A DNA stretch of 64,000 nt, from positions 134,856,858-134,920,857 of the forward strand of contig CM065812.1 in assembly GCA_033398695.1 (NCBI GenBank), written 5' to 3'. This DNA comes from Orobanche coerulescens (Eukaryota > Streptophyta > Magnoliopsida > Lamiales > Orobanchaceae). Position 1 is the first letter of the stretch; each line of letters starts with the position of its first letter. Both the position numbers and the translations under genes were made by a program. Under the pieces are notes generated by a model. That model saw only the letters and a program-made list of their open reading frames with translations, searched no databases and had not been told where the DNA came from. Shown here piece by piece: positions 45,132-56,766 of this stretch.

Positions 45132-45739
45132 CTTCCAAAAACCACGCAAAGAATATTGAAGAACGAGGAGGAGAAGAAGAAGAAAAAACCGGTTGTAAAT
45201 TCTAATACTCCAAAGATCTACAATTTTTTTTTTTTTGGTACAGACTCCAAAATCTATATGAATGTACTAATATTTTATGAATGAAATAAATCTAAATGAA
45301 GATAATATTTTATATGTGTATAAGGTACAGTTGTAGGCAACTAGGCATCATGGACTGCCGTGAATCCGAGAGAGGAGAGTTGAGTGGAGACTAAAATTTG
45401 AAGAGCGAATTTATCAAAGTTATGGGGATGCCCTCAGATGACGCGCTAGATCCATCAGCCGTTGGATAGAAAAGCTGGTTTGTGAAGCGAGCCGTTGATT
45501 TCGTGCAAAACCGCCGTACGTGTTTGTCTCCAACTAGAGTAACGAGTTGGTCGTGGACTCTGTTGTGTGTGATTAAGAATTTTGGTTGGGATTTTGAGAG
45601 ACGGTTTTAATCAGGGTGCGCTGGGTTTTCTATTTTTTTTGTAAAAATGTAGGAACAAAGTGCACTTCTTAAAAAAAACATATGAAGAAAGTGTCCTTGT
45701 GTATTTTAATGTGTGGAGAGCAAAAGGCGAAATCCCTCG
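45132..45739 (-). promoter_or_regulatory. Upstream region of the RBP47-like gene (5' UTR and promoter zone)
   Basis: The likely 5' UTR is just above 45131 and includes a GAGGAGGAGAAGAAGAAG purine/CT-type tract in transcript sense at about 45163-45190. No clear TATA box could be assigned. The zone is free of recognisable transposons up to the SINE at 45740. Confidence 0.35.
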
Positions 45740-45985
45740 TCCTCAGGGCTCGCCCTCAGGGCCCCCACCTCCCGGCTCGACAGGAATTGGTGGAGGAATT
45801 AAATTATGGTAACTCAACGGTCCACTAGGTGAGAGGAACAGTGTCTGGTGCCCACAAGTAGTTATCCACCACATTGGACGGATAAAACTCCCACACTGCG
45901 GCTGTCAGGACACGAACTTGCGTCCTTGTAGCAATCTGCCACCTAGGAACCAGTTGAGCTGCCCATGCAGACCGCCGACCTTGTT
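45740..45985 (-). mobile_element. tRNA-derived SINE-like element
   Basis: On the minus strand a tRNA-like head has CAGCTCAACTGGTT (A-box-like) and, about 35 bp on, AAGTTCGTGTCCT (B-box-like), followed by an unrelated body ending in GAGCCGGGAGGTGGGGGCCC. Both boxes have one or two mismatches. No TSD was identified. Confidence 0.55.
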
Positions 45986-46140
45986 TTCTACTCCTTGTTC
46001 TGTAGCTATCTGTTTGGATTCCACAGAATCAAAATAATTCAAACGGGAACAAACCCTACCTCACAATATTCAAACCCTACCTCATAAGACTTTAAAACAC
46101 TCACCTCACCTCTTTCACTCTCGCTCTCACTCTTACTCTT

Positions 46141-46588
46141 AGGGATATCAATGGGTCGGGTAGGGTACGGGTATGCCTCCTCCATACCCTACCCTATTTG
46201 ATTCGAATCGGGTTCGGGTATTGCCCATCAGGTAATCGGATACACAATGGGTATTCGGGTACCCATACAAATATAAATATTTTTTAATATATATCATATA
46301 TACATATAATGTAATTAATAAATTCAATCTAGTATAATAAATATTTAAAATATAATATTTTATATAATAATGTATATAATATATGATATAATATAATATT
46401 TATATATAATATATAATAATAATATATTTATATAATTCAAACGGGTACGCAGGTCGGGTAATCGGGTAATATACTATGCCCATACCCTACCCGTGCCCGA
46501 TCATAAAATTTCAGGTTCGGCCGATACCCGACCCGATTTTGGGTTTATCCGACGGGTAGGTTCGGGTACGGATAAAGTTGACATCCCT
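46141..46588. mobile_element. MITE (448 bp), hAT-like ends
   Basis: Ends AGGGATATCAA(TGGG) and (AAAG)TTGACATCCCT are inverted repeats. Subterminal GGTCGGGTA and TACCCGACC phrases mirror each other, with an AT-rich core. Flanking octamers TTACTCTT and TTGCTCTC are similar but not identical, so the TSD is imperfect. Confidence 0.7.
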
Positions 46589-46627
46589 ACTTGCTCTCAT
46601 TAAATTAATCCACATTTAATTATTTGA

Positions 46628-49174
46628 ATGAAGATGGATTTGGTCTACGTGAAATTTAAATATGAGGGTAACTGGTATGATTGTAGTTATGAAGGCGGCC
46701 AAGAGATAGATATTCCATTATCTCGCGATGGGATATCCATTTACAACTTGAGATACAAAATATCTCATTATTGCAACTTGACAAGCTCCGATTTTGATGT
46801 TTTTATACGAAGACGGCGCGGAGCGGACGAATTGTCAAATCACGTTTGACAAGAGATGAGCAATTAGTTGAGTTATGCAATGCTGGTTTTACGCCAACAG
46901 TATTCGTGAAGACGAAAGACGGAGCATCATCTTTACATGTCGGGGCATCCTCTTCATATGTCCCTACCTTCGATCAATCGCAGCCGTACGCGGGCTCATT
47001 CGAATTTTACAACCAGGGCACCGATTGGCAGGCAGAGCTGGAACAGATCGAGAGGGTTGCTGCTTCAACAAACTGGATGGGGGGCGTATATCTCGGCGAG
47101 AGCAACGTAGGTGGGGATCCGTTTCATCATGAAAATGTGGTCCAAGAGAATACAATTCCAAACCTCAACCAGACGCTGGAGGATAACGAGATGCATACAG
47201 ATGACGAAGATTACATCCCGGTTCCTGAAGAGAGCTCGGAGACCTCGGAGAGCGAGGGCGAGTACAATTTATACCTTGGTGGTAGCCAGATGAACAAGAC
47301 CTTATTTGCAGAGTGGACCGCTTGGATACACGAGGAAGGGGGTATGCAGAAGCTATTAGGGATGATGTACCCAGATTTTCACGGGGGCGAAGCAGTAGTC
47401 GATACGGACACCGAACACATGAGTAATTGGCTTGTCCCATTAGTCCCTTCCCGGCCTCGTGATTCATCAGTGTATCACGAGGATCTCCTGAATATCGACG
47501 AGCTTTCGCCTCACTCAGTTTTCTTCTCCAAGGAGGAAATCTGGATCGCAGTCGGTTTGTGGCATTTAAACAGGAGAAAAGAATATAAGGTCAGCAAATC
47601 AGATACTACAAGAATGCTATTGAAGTGCAAATTATACTCAGACTGCCCCTTCATATTATATCTCATTAGTGAGGGTGGGCCTTGGACTATATCAATTTTT
47701 CATGAGGAGCACACGTGTAGCAAATTCGGTCTAACAAACGTTCATCGGAGGAAGGTCAATGCGTTGTTGGTTCAATTTTTGCAAAAAGATTGCTCCGTGA
47801 TTCTCAGATAATAAAGCCAAGAATTATTCAGAACGAGCTGAAAGCCGAGTTCGCCATCAATGACACCTATGATGTGTGCTTGAAGGGATGGAATGCCGCG
47901 ATCGAGATGGTATACGGCAAACACAAAGATTCCTTCAACAATCTGTTTGGTTACCTTCACATGTTGAGGATCACGAATCCTGCGACGATCACTGAGCACG
48001 AGATTAGCCCAGACGGTCGATTTAAATGAGTATTCATTGCTCTAGGCGCGATGCGGTTTGCTTGGGAAAACGGATATATCAGGTCGGCTATAGTTGTTGA
48101 CGGCACGCAACTCAAGGGGAAGGCCCACGGTTTAGTGTTCGTCGCTGTGGCGAAGGACGCGAACGAGCAACTATTCCCTTTGGCGTATGGAAGGGCCGAC
48201 TGAGGATCACGAGTCGTGGACTCGATTTATGCGAGGCCTCCGAATTGCATATGGTCCATTGCAAAGTACGTTGTTCGTCTCCGATCAGCACTTGTCTATC
48301 ATACATGCAGTCCAAGTAGTGTTTCCTACCATCTTGCAAAAATCTGCTTATCTACGGAAGGAATGTTGGTGAGCAATTTCAACAATCTGCATACACGTAC
48401 GACCAGACGGAGCACGCAAAATTCATGACAGGGATCCGTGCCACTAGCAGGTTGGCTTACAACAAATTGATGAAGATCGAACCTGAAAAGTTGTCTCACT
48501 CTATGTGCCCTGCTAGACGTTTCAGCAATATGACGTCCAATGCTGCAGAACCTTTCAATAAGAGCCTTCTATGGGCACAACATCTGCCTATCTGCGCTTG
48601 TCTAGATGATGTAAGGCTCATCATCGCAGAATGGTTCAATGAGCGATGAGCAAAGTGCAGGAATGACCACCATCCAATCACAAAAGCGGCCAGGAGAAAA
48701 CAGGCAGTGCAATTGGAATGGTCAACATCCTACAAGGCCACGCAGATTGACAATGCTTATTATAAAGTGAAGACGTCTAAGCGGGAAGTGAGGGTGGACC
48801 TGCAAAGACATGTGTGTGAATGCTATCGATGGCAGTTTGATTGTCTCCCTTGTGCCCACGCGATCGTGGCAATTAGGTAATTAAATTTCTATCTAGCATA
48901 CGTCTTGATATTTTATATACGGACAACGTACGAAGCGTGTTTCAAAGTACCAATTCATAGTGTTCCAAAAAAGCATCATTGGATAGTGCGGGAGTGTTAC
49001 AGGCAATTAGAAGTCCTACCCCCGATTCCGAAACGTCTACCAGGAAGGCCAAAGAAATCAAGAATCAGAGGCAGAGGCGAAAGAGGTAATCGTCGAGGTC
49101 GTCCTCGTCATAGATGTCTGCATTGCAACGAGCTAGGTCACACCGGACCCACATGCCCCAAGTTATCGGATTAA
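46628..49174 (+). pseudogene. MuDR-type (MULE) transposase, frameshifted
   Basis: Domains in order: N-terminal VYVKFKYEGNWYDCSYEGG (46628-46849, PB1-like plant MULE N-terminus); acidic linker; zinc-type DNA-binding part LLKCKLYSDCPFILYL..HEEHTC (about 47620-47725); DDE core with VVDGTQLKGKAHG, LPLAYG-like and FVSDQH (about 48000-48330); SWIM zinc finger CECYRWQFDCLPCAHA (about 48808-48860); AT-hook-like PGRPKKSRIRGRG and CCHC knuckle CLHCNELGHTGPTC. At least four shifts or stops break it (near 46849, 47811, 48200, 48370, 48649). The transposase cuts and pastes MULE elements in the nucleus. TIRs for this copy were not found. The gene is divergently placed with respect to the RBP47-like gene. 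Confidence 0.9.
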
Positions 49175-49228
49175 TATTTGTAATAATCTCGAATTAATAT
49201 GCATTTAATAAATGTAATGTTCAATATA

Positions 49229-49423
49229 CTACTGCCCCACTTAGGTGTATGTTTATTTAGTGTAGATAAAGTAATGATGTTGATGTGTGAAGATAAATAT
49301 GGAATTAAAAAGTAATGATGTTGATGTGTACGGATAAAGGTGGAATTAAAAAGTGAAGTGTAAAGAAAAGTTGTGGACGGACAAAAATGGCAAAATGTAA
49401 AGAAAGATCGTGGACGGAGGGAG
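49229..49423. mobile_element. Stowaway-like MITE with TA target site
   Basis: The right end GTGGACGGAGGGAG is followed by TA, the Tc1/mariner Stowaway TIR; the left end CTACTGCCCCACTTAGG is preceded by TA and fits the same TIR with several mutations. About 195 bp. Confidence 0.75.
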
Positions 49424-50365
49424 TATTAAATATTAAGCATATAAAATAATATTATAAAAATGGGGCCCACTCATAAAAAGGACAAGAAAAAAAAGCCTCC
49501 AAATCGGCAAAATAATGTAGAGGGCAATTTTAAATAGCTTGATGTTTTTAAATATAAATAGTGGGTCCTCAAATATATTAAAATAACTAAAAGGGCAATT
49601 TCTACATCTCTTTTTTTAAAAGGGCAATTTGTTCATCTCCCTTTTAAAAAGAGGTAGTTTTTCCTATTACGAATTTTAATTATTTAAAGAAAGAAAGTTT
49701 GACGGCAATCACTGTATCTGTTGAAGTAAAGACAACGATATATAATAAATAAGGTAAAATATTTTATATTTCTATACGGGGAGAGATTATAACATATCGA
49801 GTTTAATACTACACTAGGAAGGAAAGTCCATAGCTTCCATACTAAGGCACACACATGTATATTTATTTTAACATTTTTTTTGTGCCGAGTCTTCAATACA
49901 TGTCAAATTGTCTCGTTAAAATCTTGTCAAACAAAAACTTGGGAAAAATGCATTGATCATAGGAAAAAAAATAAAAACATCCGGACTTATAAGTTAGGCT
50001 AATTTCGTTAAGCTAAAACCTTTATTTATTATTTCGTTGAGCAATATGCTCAAGAACGTGATCAATAAGCCAAACATCTAGTTACCGCGTTTAAAAATTT
50101 TCCAAGTGATAAAAACTCAATGAAAAAAGAATCCTCGATTAAGAAAAAGAGTATGACTTACGACGTGGATGTAAGGCTCTCCCTCAAGCCTATATCTATC
50201 TCTGATTAGTTCTCAACAACGAATTTGAAAAATAGTGTATATGTCTTTGCCTCGTTAAAAACTTCGCCAAGTAACAAAACTTATTGGGACAAAATGAACC
50301 TTGGTCAAAGAATGAAATATCCAACTATAATTTTTTATTTTTATACTGTTGTATTGTATGTATTC
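49424..50365. other. AT-rich DNA with a duplicated phrase; no gene seen
   Basis: Two related phrases, CTCGTTAAAATCTTGTCAAA (about 49913) and CTCGTTAAAAACTTCGCCAA (about 50252), each followed by a TTGGGA(C/A)AAA stretch, lie about 340 bp apart in the same direction. This could be a small LTR-like (TRIM) element, but no TSD, PBS or PPT was confirmed. Confidence 0.4.
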
Positions 50366-50781
50366 TGTTGGAATTGTACGATTATTGTTGTAATGTATTT
50401 GGATTTATTTAACATTTATTGTATTGGGATATTTCGAAATCAAACTTTTCATGTTTGCGTTCGTATTGTTTTGTCTGTTTGGACGTTGCTTTTAGGGTTG
50501 TATACTGCAAAACATACTTTATGCTTGTATTACCTTATTTTCCTGTAACTACTTATGAGAATATTAAGTACATTCAATCACATATTTTGCATATTTATTC
50601 ACGTTATGGTTATGCATGTAATACCCGTACTTTTTATTGACTGTTTGACCTTGTCGTTCTTCTTATTTTCTCGCTCTGTAAACGCTTGGAGATGTTATTT
50701 ATATTGTTATTGAGTTTCGTATCTTGTTTGGGTCACGATCGTATTGTTTAGACCTTGCGGAAGTGTTCTGGGCCAGAGAAA

Positions 50782-51300
50782 TAGTGCACGCTAGGCCTAG
50801 GCTAACGCACGCTAATTTTGCTTGATTAGCGCACGCTAGCTCTAAGCCGTAGCGCACGCTAAGGGACTAGTCAGGTCAGAACCAGTAACTCGGACTGCTC
50901 TCTGGACTGGCAGATTAACGCACGCTAGGAGTTTGTTAGCGCGCGCTATTCGTGGTTAGTAGCGCACGCTAACATCCGTCCGTAGTGCACGCTAACGGGC
51001 TGGTCGGCAGAGGCAGTGAGGTTGTCAGGTTTTCTGGACTAACAGGTAGCGTACGCTAGTCTTCGGCTAGCGCACGCTAAAGCTGTTGCATAACGCACGC
51101 TAAGCCATAGCGGTAGCGCATGCTAAGGCTTGAGCAGGGCAGAGGATAGTAGGTTCTGGACTCCAGTACTGGACGCCACTTGTTGGCTAGCGCACGCTAG
51201 AGATAGGCGATTAGCGCACGCTAACGGGGCCGGCTGAAGCCACTGGACTACCAGGTGACTTCGCTAGCGCACGCTAATGAAGGAGGCGTAGCGTGCGCTA
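50782..51300 (+). repeat. U3 array of TAGCGCACGCTA palindromes (about 18 units)
   Basis: The best preserved array: exact or one-mismatch copies near 50782, 50826, 50850, 50913, 50938, 50961, 50985, 51047, 51068, 51091, 51116, 51187, 51212, 51264 and 51289, most spaced 20-35 bp. The last (51289-51300) is in the opposite form (TAGCGTGCGCTA) and lies 11 bp before TATATATT. Confidence 0.92.
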
Positions 51301-51936
51301 GACTGGGCAGATATATATTGGACAGTTGACTTCCATTTCGTCATTTTTCATCTTCTTCACCCCTTTTCAATGGGAACAGCTCGGGAGAGATGATTTTGGG
51401 CGATTGGAAGCGATCTTCCTTCTAACAACAACATATTTGGGTGGAGAACAAGGAATTCACAACATCTAATCCATCCTAACGTCCGAATCAAGGTAAAAAT
51501 CCTTAGAACCCTATTTTTGGGAATTTTGGGGTTTTTATAGATTCGTCCAATTTATCCGTTTTGAAGCTTGTGGACCATGAGATTATGATGTATCTATCCT
51601 GTATGCATGCTTTTCCTACGATATTACGGATTGAATTGTGCCATTTTCGGACTTGTGAGGGTTGGACGATTTTCCAACCTCTAGTTGTTTATCCGTATAT
51701 TTTCATGAATCGTAGACAGGTTTCGGGAGTTTCTTCGTGTAATTTGAGTATGGATAATTGATTATCATATTCCTTGCGAATCGTTTAGGTGCCGGAAGCG
51801 CGTTCTTGGACCTACCGAACTCATACCCTTTTTCCGTTCGATTTCTCGATGTCTCAAAGGCAAGTATATAATTATGATTGTACGTTCTCGACTTTGAAAG
51901 TAAGATATATTAATGGCATGATTATTTATATCCACT

Positions 51937-52072
51937 CTGGGGCGGGCCGACGGGTCCCCTGAGGGTTTCGTAGCCTCTTGGTGCGATTCCACGGATGATA
52001 TGAGCGAACCACTCTGGGGCGGGCCGACAGGTCCCCTGAGGGTTCCGTAGCCTCTTGGTGCGGTTCCACGGT
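51937..52072 (+). repeat. Two-unit tandem repeat in the LTR leader
   Basis: Two nearly identical units of about 60 bp, each with CACTCTGGGGCGGGCCGAC and CCCTGAGGGTT, separated by a short spacer. Comparable in position and composition to the 6530-6925 repeat. Confidence 0.85.
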
Positions 52073-53040
52073 ATTCATATATGTATTGATGTGATGCTAT
52101 GAGATTTAGTTATTCCGGAATACTAATCTTGAATTGATGAATTGACGGATACATTTACTTTATTGTCGATGAGTATTGTGTTTCATACTTGATATACTTG
52201 CACTTGCTATTTGACGGCTAACCCCTTTATGGGGGAAATACTTTTTATGTATTTCAGGTTCCAAGAGAGCGGACAGGCAGGTATCGGGTCGGCACAAAGA
52301 TGGTGGGCAAGTGTGATACTGTGTCTTTCCTCCGGTTATGTTCTGAGTTTTCCATTCAGTGTTGTCGTACTGGAATATTTATTGAATACTCGAGTATTGT
52401 TTTCCATTTTCCTTGATGTTCCTGCCTGTGTTTGCCGAGGTATTGATTTGTGTTGTGATGTCTTTGGATACATTGGTTATGTCTTGAATGCCCTTTGTAT
52501 TGTTCTTCATTCCATTGTATGTAGACCTCCTTGGTCAAAATTTATAGTTCCGCGTATGTTTAGCCTTGTGAGTCTCACGGTGGGGATTACGGCGCTGTAA
52601 TATTCCCTGAATAACTTGGGGGTGTTACAATGCATATATATTGTCTAATTATTTTATATTGTATATAATATGGTGCGTTGGTGTCACAGGGAAGATCACA
52701 TATCGACGCTTTATAAAATATATAATAGTTCACAATCTATATAACTACGAGACAAATTATATGAAAGGTTGTAATGTATGATTGAGATTAGTTGGTCTAC
52801 ACTATTAGCATGCATTAGCGTATTTGCTTACATTGAACTGGATCGCTGTGAGATAGTGTCTTTTGACTGACTGTAAGAAGAACGTAAATCTCGGATAATT
52901 ATTATTTCTTGATTCTAGGTATATAATATTTAATTATGTATTTTTTTAATATTTATTGCTTTGATTTACCATGGTTGATACTATGGGTGAGAGTCATAGT
53001 GATTGACTCAATATGCTTTGTATCTTGGGCAAAAATATTA

Positions 53041-55581
53041 TGTAATACCCGGTTGTAATTCATTCATTATCATTCAGTAATTATCAGTCAGTAATTATCA
53101 TTCAGTAATTTTCACTCATTAATAATCACTCATCATTCATGATTCATTCATTTGTGTTCATCATTGGCATTTTGTAACCGTGCATCAGTTACCGATCGTC
53201 ATTCATCTCCGTTTGTGGATCGAGACGAGAGTATCATCATTATCATCGTGAATGGTAGTCTTATGATGGAAGTATCATCTATCGTGTGTTATTGGACTTA
53301 ATTACATTCATACGAGTATTGTATGTCGGATCATTCACCGTTTGTAGCGAGTTAACGGAGTTATCGCATTTTCGTCATTTCCAGCAACGAGTTACGGCGG
53401 TAACAAATCATACATTACGGCCGTAACATGCATTCGTTGGCTTAAGGTTGTTTTGGCCGAAGAAGAGATACGGCCGTAAGGTAGGCAGGCTACGGCCGTA
53501 AGATGTGTTCGTGGGTTGCAGGAAATGTCGGACGAGGAGGGGTTACGGCCGTAAGGGTTGCGGCATACGACCGTAAGTTGAGGTAGGTACGTCCGTAAGG
53601 CTTGGCCGGTTATGGCCGTACGTGTCGAGAAGGGTGCCCAGGCAGTTTCGACGAAGGCTTCATACGCCCGTAAGTTTGACTGGTTACGGCTGTATCGGTC
53701 GAGTTACGCCTGTAAGGTGTGCGGGTACGGCCGTATGGCTGTCGGCAGGTGTTTGGACGAGGGCGAGTTACGCCCGTAAGACAGGTGCGGGTACCGCCGT
53801 ATGACTGTCGGCAGATTCTGGACGAAGCCGAGTTACGGTCGTACGAGATGGCTGGTTACGGCCGTAAGGCCATTGACTTGGGATGTTACGGCCGTAAGTA
53901 GGCCGAGTTACGGCCGTAACGTTTGGCAGTTTATAAGGACCTGGATGGGTTTTTGAGGTCATTTCTTTTATTTTCTTCACTTTGTCCGAGAGAGAGAGCT
54001 TGAGGAAGAGATTTTTCTTCACCAATCACTTGAGTACTCGGTTTTCATCATCTTCATTCGGTTGTGAAGCTTGGATAGTCGATCTAACACATGTTCATCG
54101 GATCAAAGTATTTGGATCTTCAAAGGTAATATTCTTTAACATCTTGGATTTCGATTTTGTGTTGAGATATGATGTTTTGGACGTTATAATCATGTTGTAT
54201 GAATAAATATACATATGATATTGAGTGTGTTTGAATATTCATTGGATTATTGAAGGGTTATTCAAGAACACTTGGAATATTGAGTTGGATTTGGGGGTTT
54301 TCGATTAGTTGTTGTTGTAATCACAAATTTGGATATTCATATTGGAGTATTGATTGTTTTGGAGATGTTTTGTCGGTTTGAAACACTCATTGGGGGTTTG
54401 ATATTGGTATAATTGAGGATTGATTGTAAATATTCGAAGATTGGTTACAACGTGTTCGATATAATGCCTCAATGAACTTGGTTTAGCCGTATCGACGTTT
54501 TGAGTTAGTTATATTCGTGTTTGATTCGTATGTTGAACGGATTATTGGTAATTGTGTTATTCAAGGTTGTTCGAGCGAACGACATCTCATTTAGGATGTT
54601 TGTTCGTGGAAGGACATTTTTCACCGGTGTTGAGTAAGTTAATTCTTACTCGGTTAAAAGGATATTCATTCCTTTCGTTGTTGTTCATTCATAATCATAA
54701 CTCATTCATAGTGTATTAACCGTATTGAGACTTGTAATTGTCGAATAATCACTTCGTTCACGAGGAACGACGGTTCCAATCATTTCATTGAGCTATCATT
54801 TACTTCACTACTATTTCATCTCGGTGCGTCATTCTTGACTTTGTCGGATTATCATTCATTAATAATCATCATGGTCACTTTTGATCGTGTGACCTTCTGG
54901 GTTCATATTACGTGGCCGGTTGCGGATGTGTGGAATTTTTAGTCGGGCACACAATGGTCATGTGTTGGGTTCACCGATACATTGGACTGTGCACACTGTA
55001 ACGTTTACCTCTGTGAGACTAATTAGGTACAAGGACGGGTGTGTCCGGGCACTTGTCTTGTACACTTGCACAGAACATTACGGGCGTACTATGATGCTCC
55101 TCTTCAGCCTAAATTCATAACTAAGGATATTTCATAATTGAGATATATCATGATTGTGTATATTCAACCCTTGAGGATTGTTGTTCTGTGTAACTGATCC
55201 CGTTAGGGGATATTGTTTTCAGGTCACGGCAAGGCAAAGGCACGGGAAGAGCATGTTGATGGAGAGGAGTCCCAGTGATACTAGTAGGGGGGCCCAACCC
55301 TTTCAGTCATTCATGTTGTTGTCATTTTATTTTTCCGCTGCAGTTTTCCATTTGGATACTCCGTTTCATTCAGTGTTGTGTATTTTATCTTCATATAAAA
55401 TATACATGTATTCGGTACTATCTTGGGTGTGTTGTAATGAAACTCCTCGTCGGAGTAATTGATAATATAATGTGGTTCGGTACTACAATTATATTATTTA
55501 ATTCATAAATTGTCATTCGCCTGGTGGGGCCCAGTCGGGGGTCCACGTCATTGTAATATCCGCCTAGTTTGGGGTGTTACA
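53041..55581 (+). mobile_element. Gypsy solo LTR (2,541 bp) with TSD TATTA
   Basis: Begins TGTAATACCCGG and ends GGGGTGTTACA; TATTA flanks at 53036-53040 and 55582-55586. The first 120 bp repeat the phrase ATTCAGTAATTATCA-like CATTCAT units. It has a palindrome array at 53391-53920 and a TTTATAAGG box at 53930. Termini match those of the 50617-52629 LTR but the array motif is entirely different. Confidence 0.95.
53391..53920 (+). repeat. U3 array of TTACGGCCGTAA palindromes (about 18 units)
   Basis: Perfect 12-bp palindromes or one-mismatch forms occur about every 30 bp, for example near 53414, 53542, 53851, 53885 and 53908. The array ends about 10 bp before the TTTATAAGG box. Confidence 0.92.
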
Positions 55582-56538
55582 TATTATTTATATGATAATT
55601 ATTATTATAACTAGAAATCGTGTCCCGACTCGTGCGGCTTGATGATGTCCCTTTGAGGAGCTCGATAATGATTATTATATTAAGCCATGCAGGTGCATTT
55701 AATTCTGATATAATAATAAGGTCTGGTACTACTCTTGGATAAGAAATTAATTAATTAAAATTATCAGTATCTTAGATTAATTAATGGACATTCAATATTT
55801 TAAATACGAGAAATAATATATTTAAATAAGGAGCTCGATTTCGTAAACTGGGATTCGGATTGGAAGTGCAATATTAATTCGTTAGTGGATTGAATTGATA
55901 TTAGTGAACTCAATCATATTATGAAGGCTTAATATGGAAGCTTTAGTTACACTAGGAGTCCTAACCCTAATCCTCCTTAATACCCCTAGAGTAATCCAAA
56001 GCCTATAAATTGGACATGGGGGAGGGGGTTCGGCCTCTACATCACTTCATACACAAGGGATTCGATTTTTCTTCTAACTGTTTTATTGTGGATTTTGACT
56101 CGTGTCTTTGATTCCACAATTGAGATAACACTTTCATTCTTATTATCAATCGAAATTACTTGAAGGAAAAAAGATCAGGAGTTGTGAGAATTAAAGTTTC
56201 GACCAAACAACCTCTATTGCCAAGCAAGATTCGGTTGCTCGTTGCCTACACAATGTCCGGATTAGGGCGAGATCATACTTTAGAAGGTTTTTAGGAAGAG
56301 ATCAAAGTAGCAACCACTATGCTTCAAGAGGTAAATATCCTATGATCTTTTGATCTAGATTAGGATATTGAATTCACCAACAATATTATTTAATAAATAA
56401 TAAATAGTATTTAAATTGCTTATTAATCTTAGAGGTTAATTAATTAGCATGCCAAAATAGATTTTGTGCTCGTGGATGCATAAAACACCTTTATTCAAAC
56501 TTCATCAACTTCACTCTCGCTGCGTTTTATTTCCAACA

Positions 56539-56766
56539 GTTGCACGGTGAGTTGTGAATTTGGCTAAGCGTATTATCCATAACGTATGCTACATCCAATA
56601 GCTAGCGCATGCTATCACAACAGAGCTACATATGTTATGCTTGCTGGTTATGTACGTAACAAAGGGAATCAGATCACATCCAAACTTTCAGCGTATAGGG
56701 CCGCACATTTAACTCACATGGCTGGAGATTTTGGCTCGATTAGGACAGCCAAGTCAACGGGCATTA
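56539..56766. other. Fragment between copia LTR and Athila-like LTR
   Basis: Contains CTAGCGCATGCTA and AACGTATGCTA, variants of the TAGCG palindrome (near 56585-56610), so it is probably a piece of another gypsy LTR. Confidence 0.4.

Larger units (their letters stand above)
50617..52629 (+). mobile_element. Gypsy solo LTR (2,013 bp) with TSD ATGCA
   Basis: Begins TGTAATACCCGTAC and ends GGGGGTGTTACA; ATGCA flanks at 50612-50616 and 52630-52634. Contains the palindrome array 50782-51300, a TATATATT box at 51312, a transcribed-type leader and a two-unit tandem repeat at 51937-52072. No interior sequence remains. Confidence 0.95.
50366..56538 (+). mobile_element. Copia-type LTR in three pieces, split by two solo LTRs
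   Basis: Pieces are about 50366-50616, 52635-53040 and 55587-56538. The proposed ends TGTTGGAA and TTCCAACA are inverted repeats. The last piece has a TATA box (CCTATAAATTGG near 56004) and LTR-like leader. Both insertions have clean TSDs, so the split is certain even if the outer ends are not. Without inserts the LTR would be about 1.6 kb. No outer TSD or adjoining PBS/PPT was seen. Confidence 0.6.

Noticed and set aside
44775..45284. 169-codon plus-strand frame
   Set aside because: Antisense shadow of RBP47-like exon 1; the minus-strand RRM and splice sites explain the region.
50782..51300. Regular short repeats reminiscent of a CRISPR array
   Set aside because: Units are only 12 bp, degenerate, unevenly spaced and inside an LTR with defined ends and TSD in plant DNA; spacers are not of uniform length and no cas genes exist.
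53622..53901. Two 60-codon frames in the TTACGGCCGTAA array
   Set aside because: Repeat-derived low-complexity frames without any motif.
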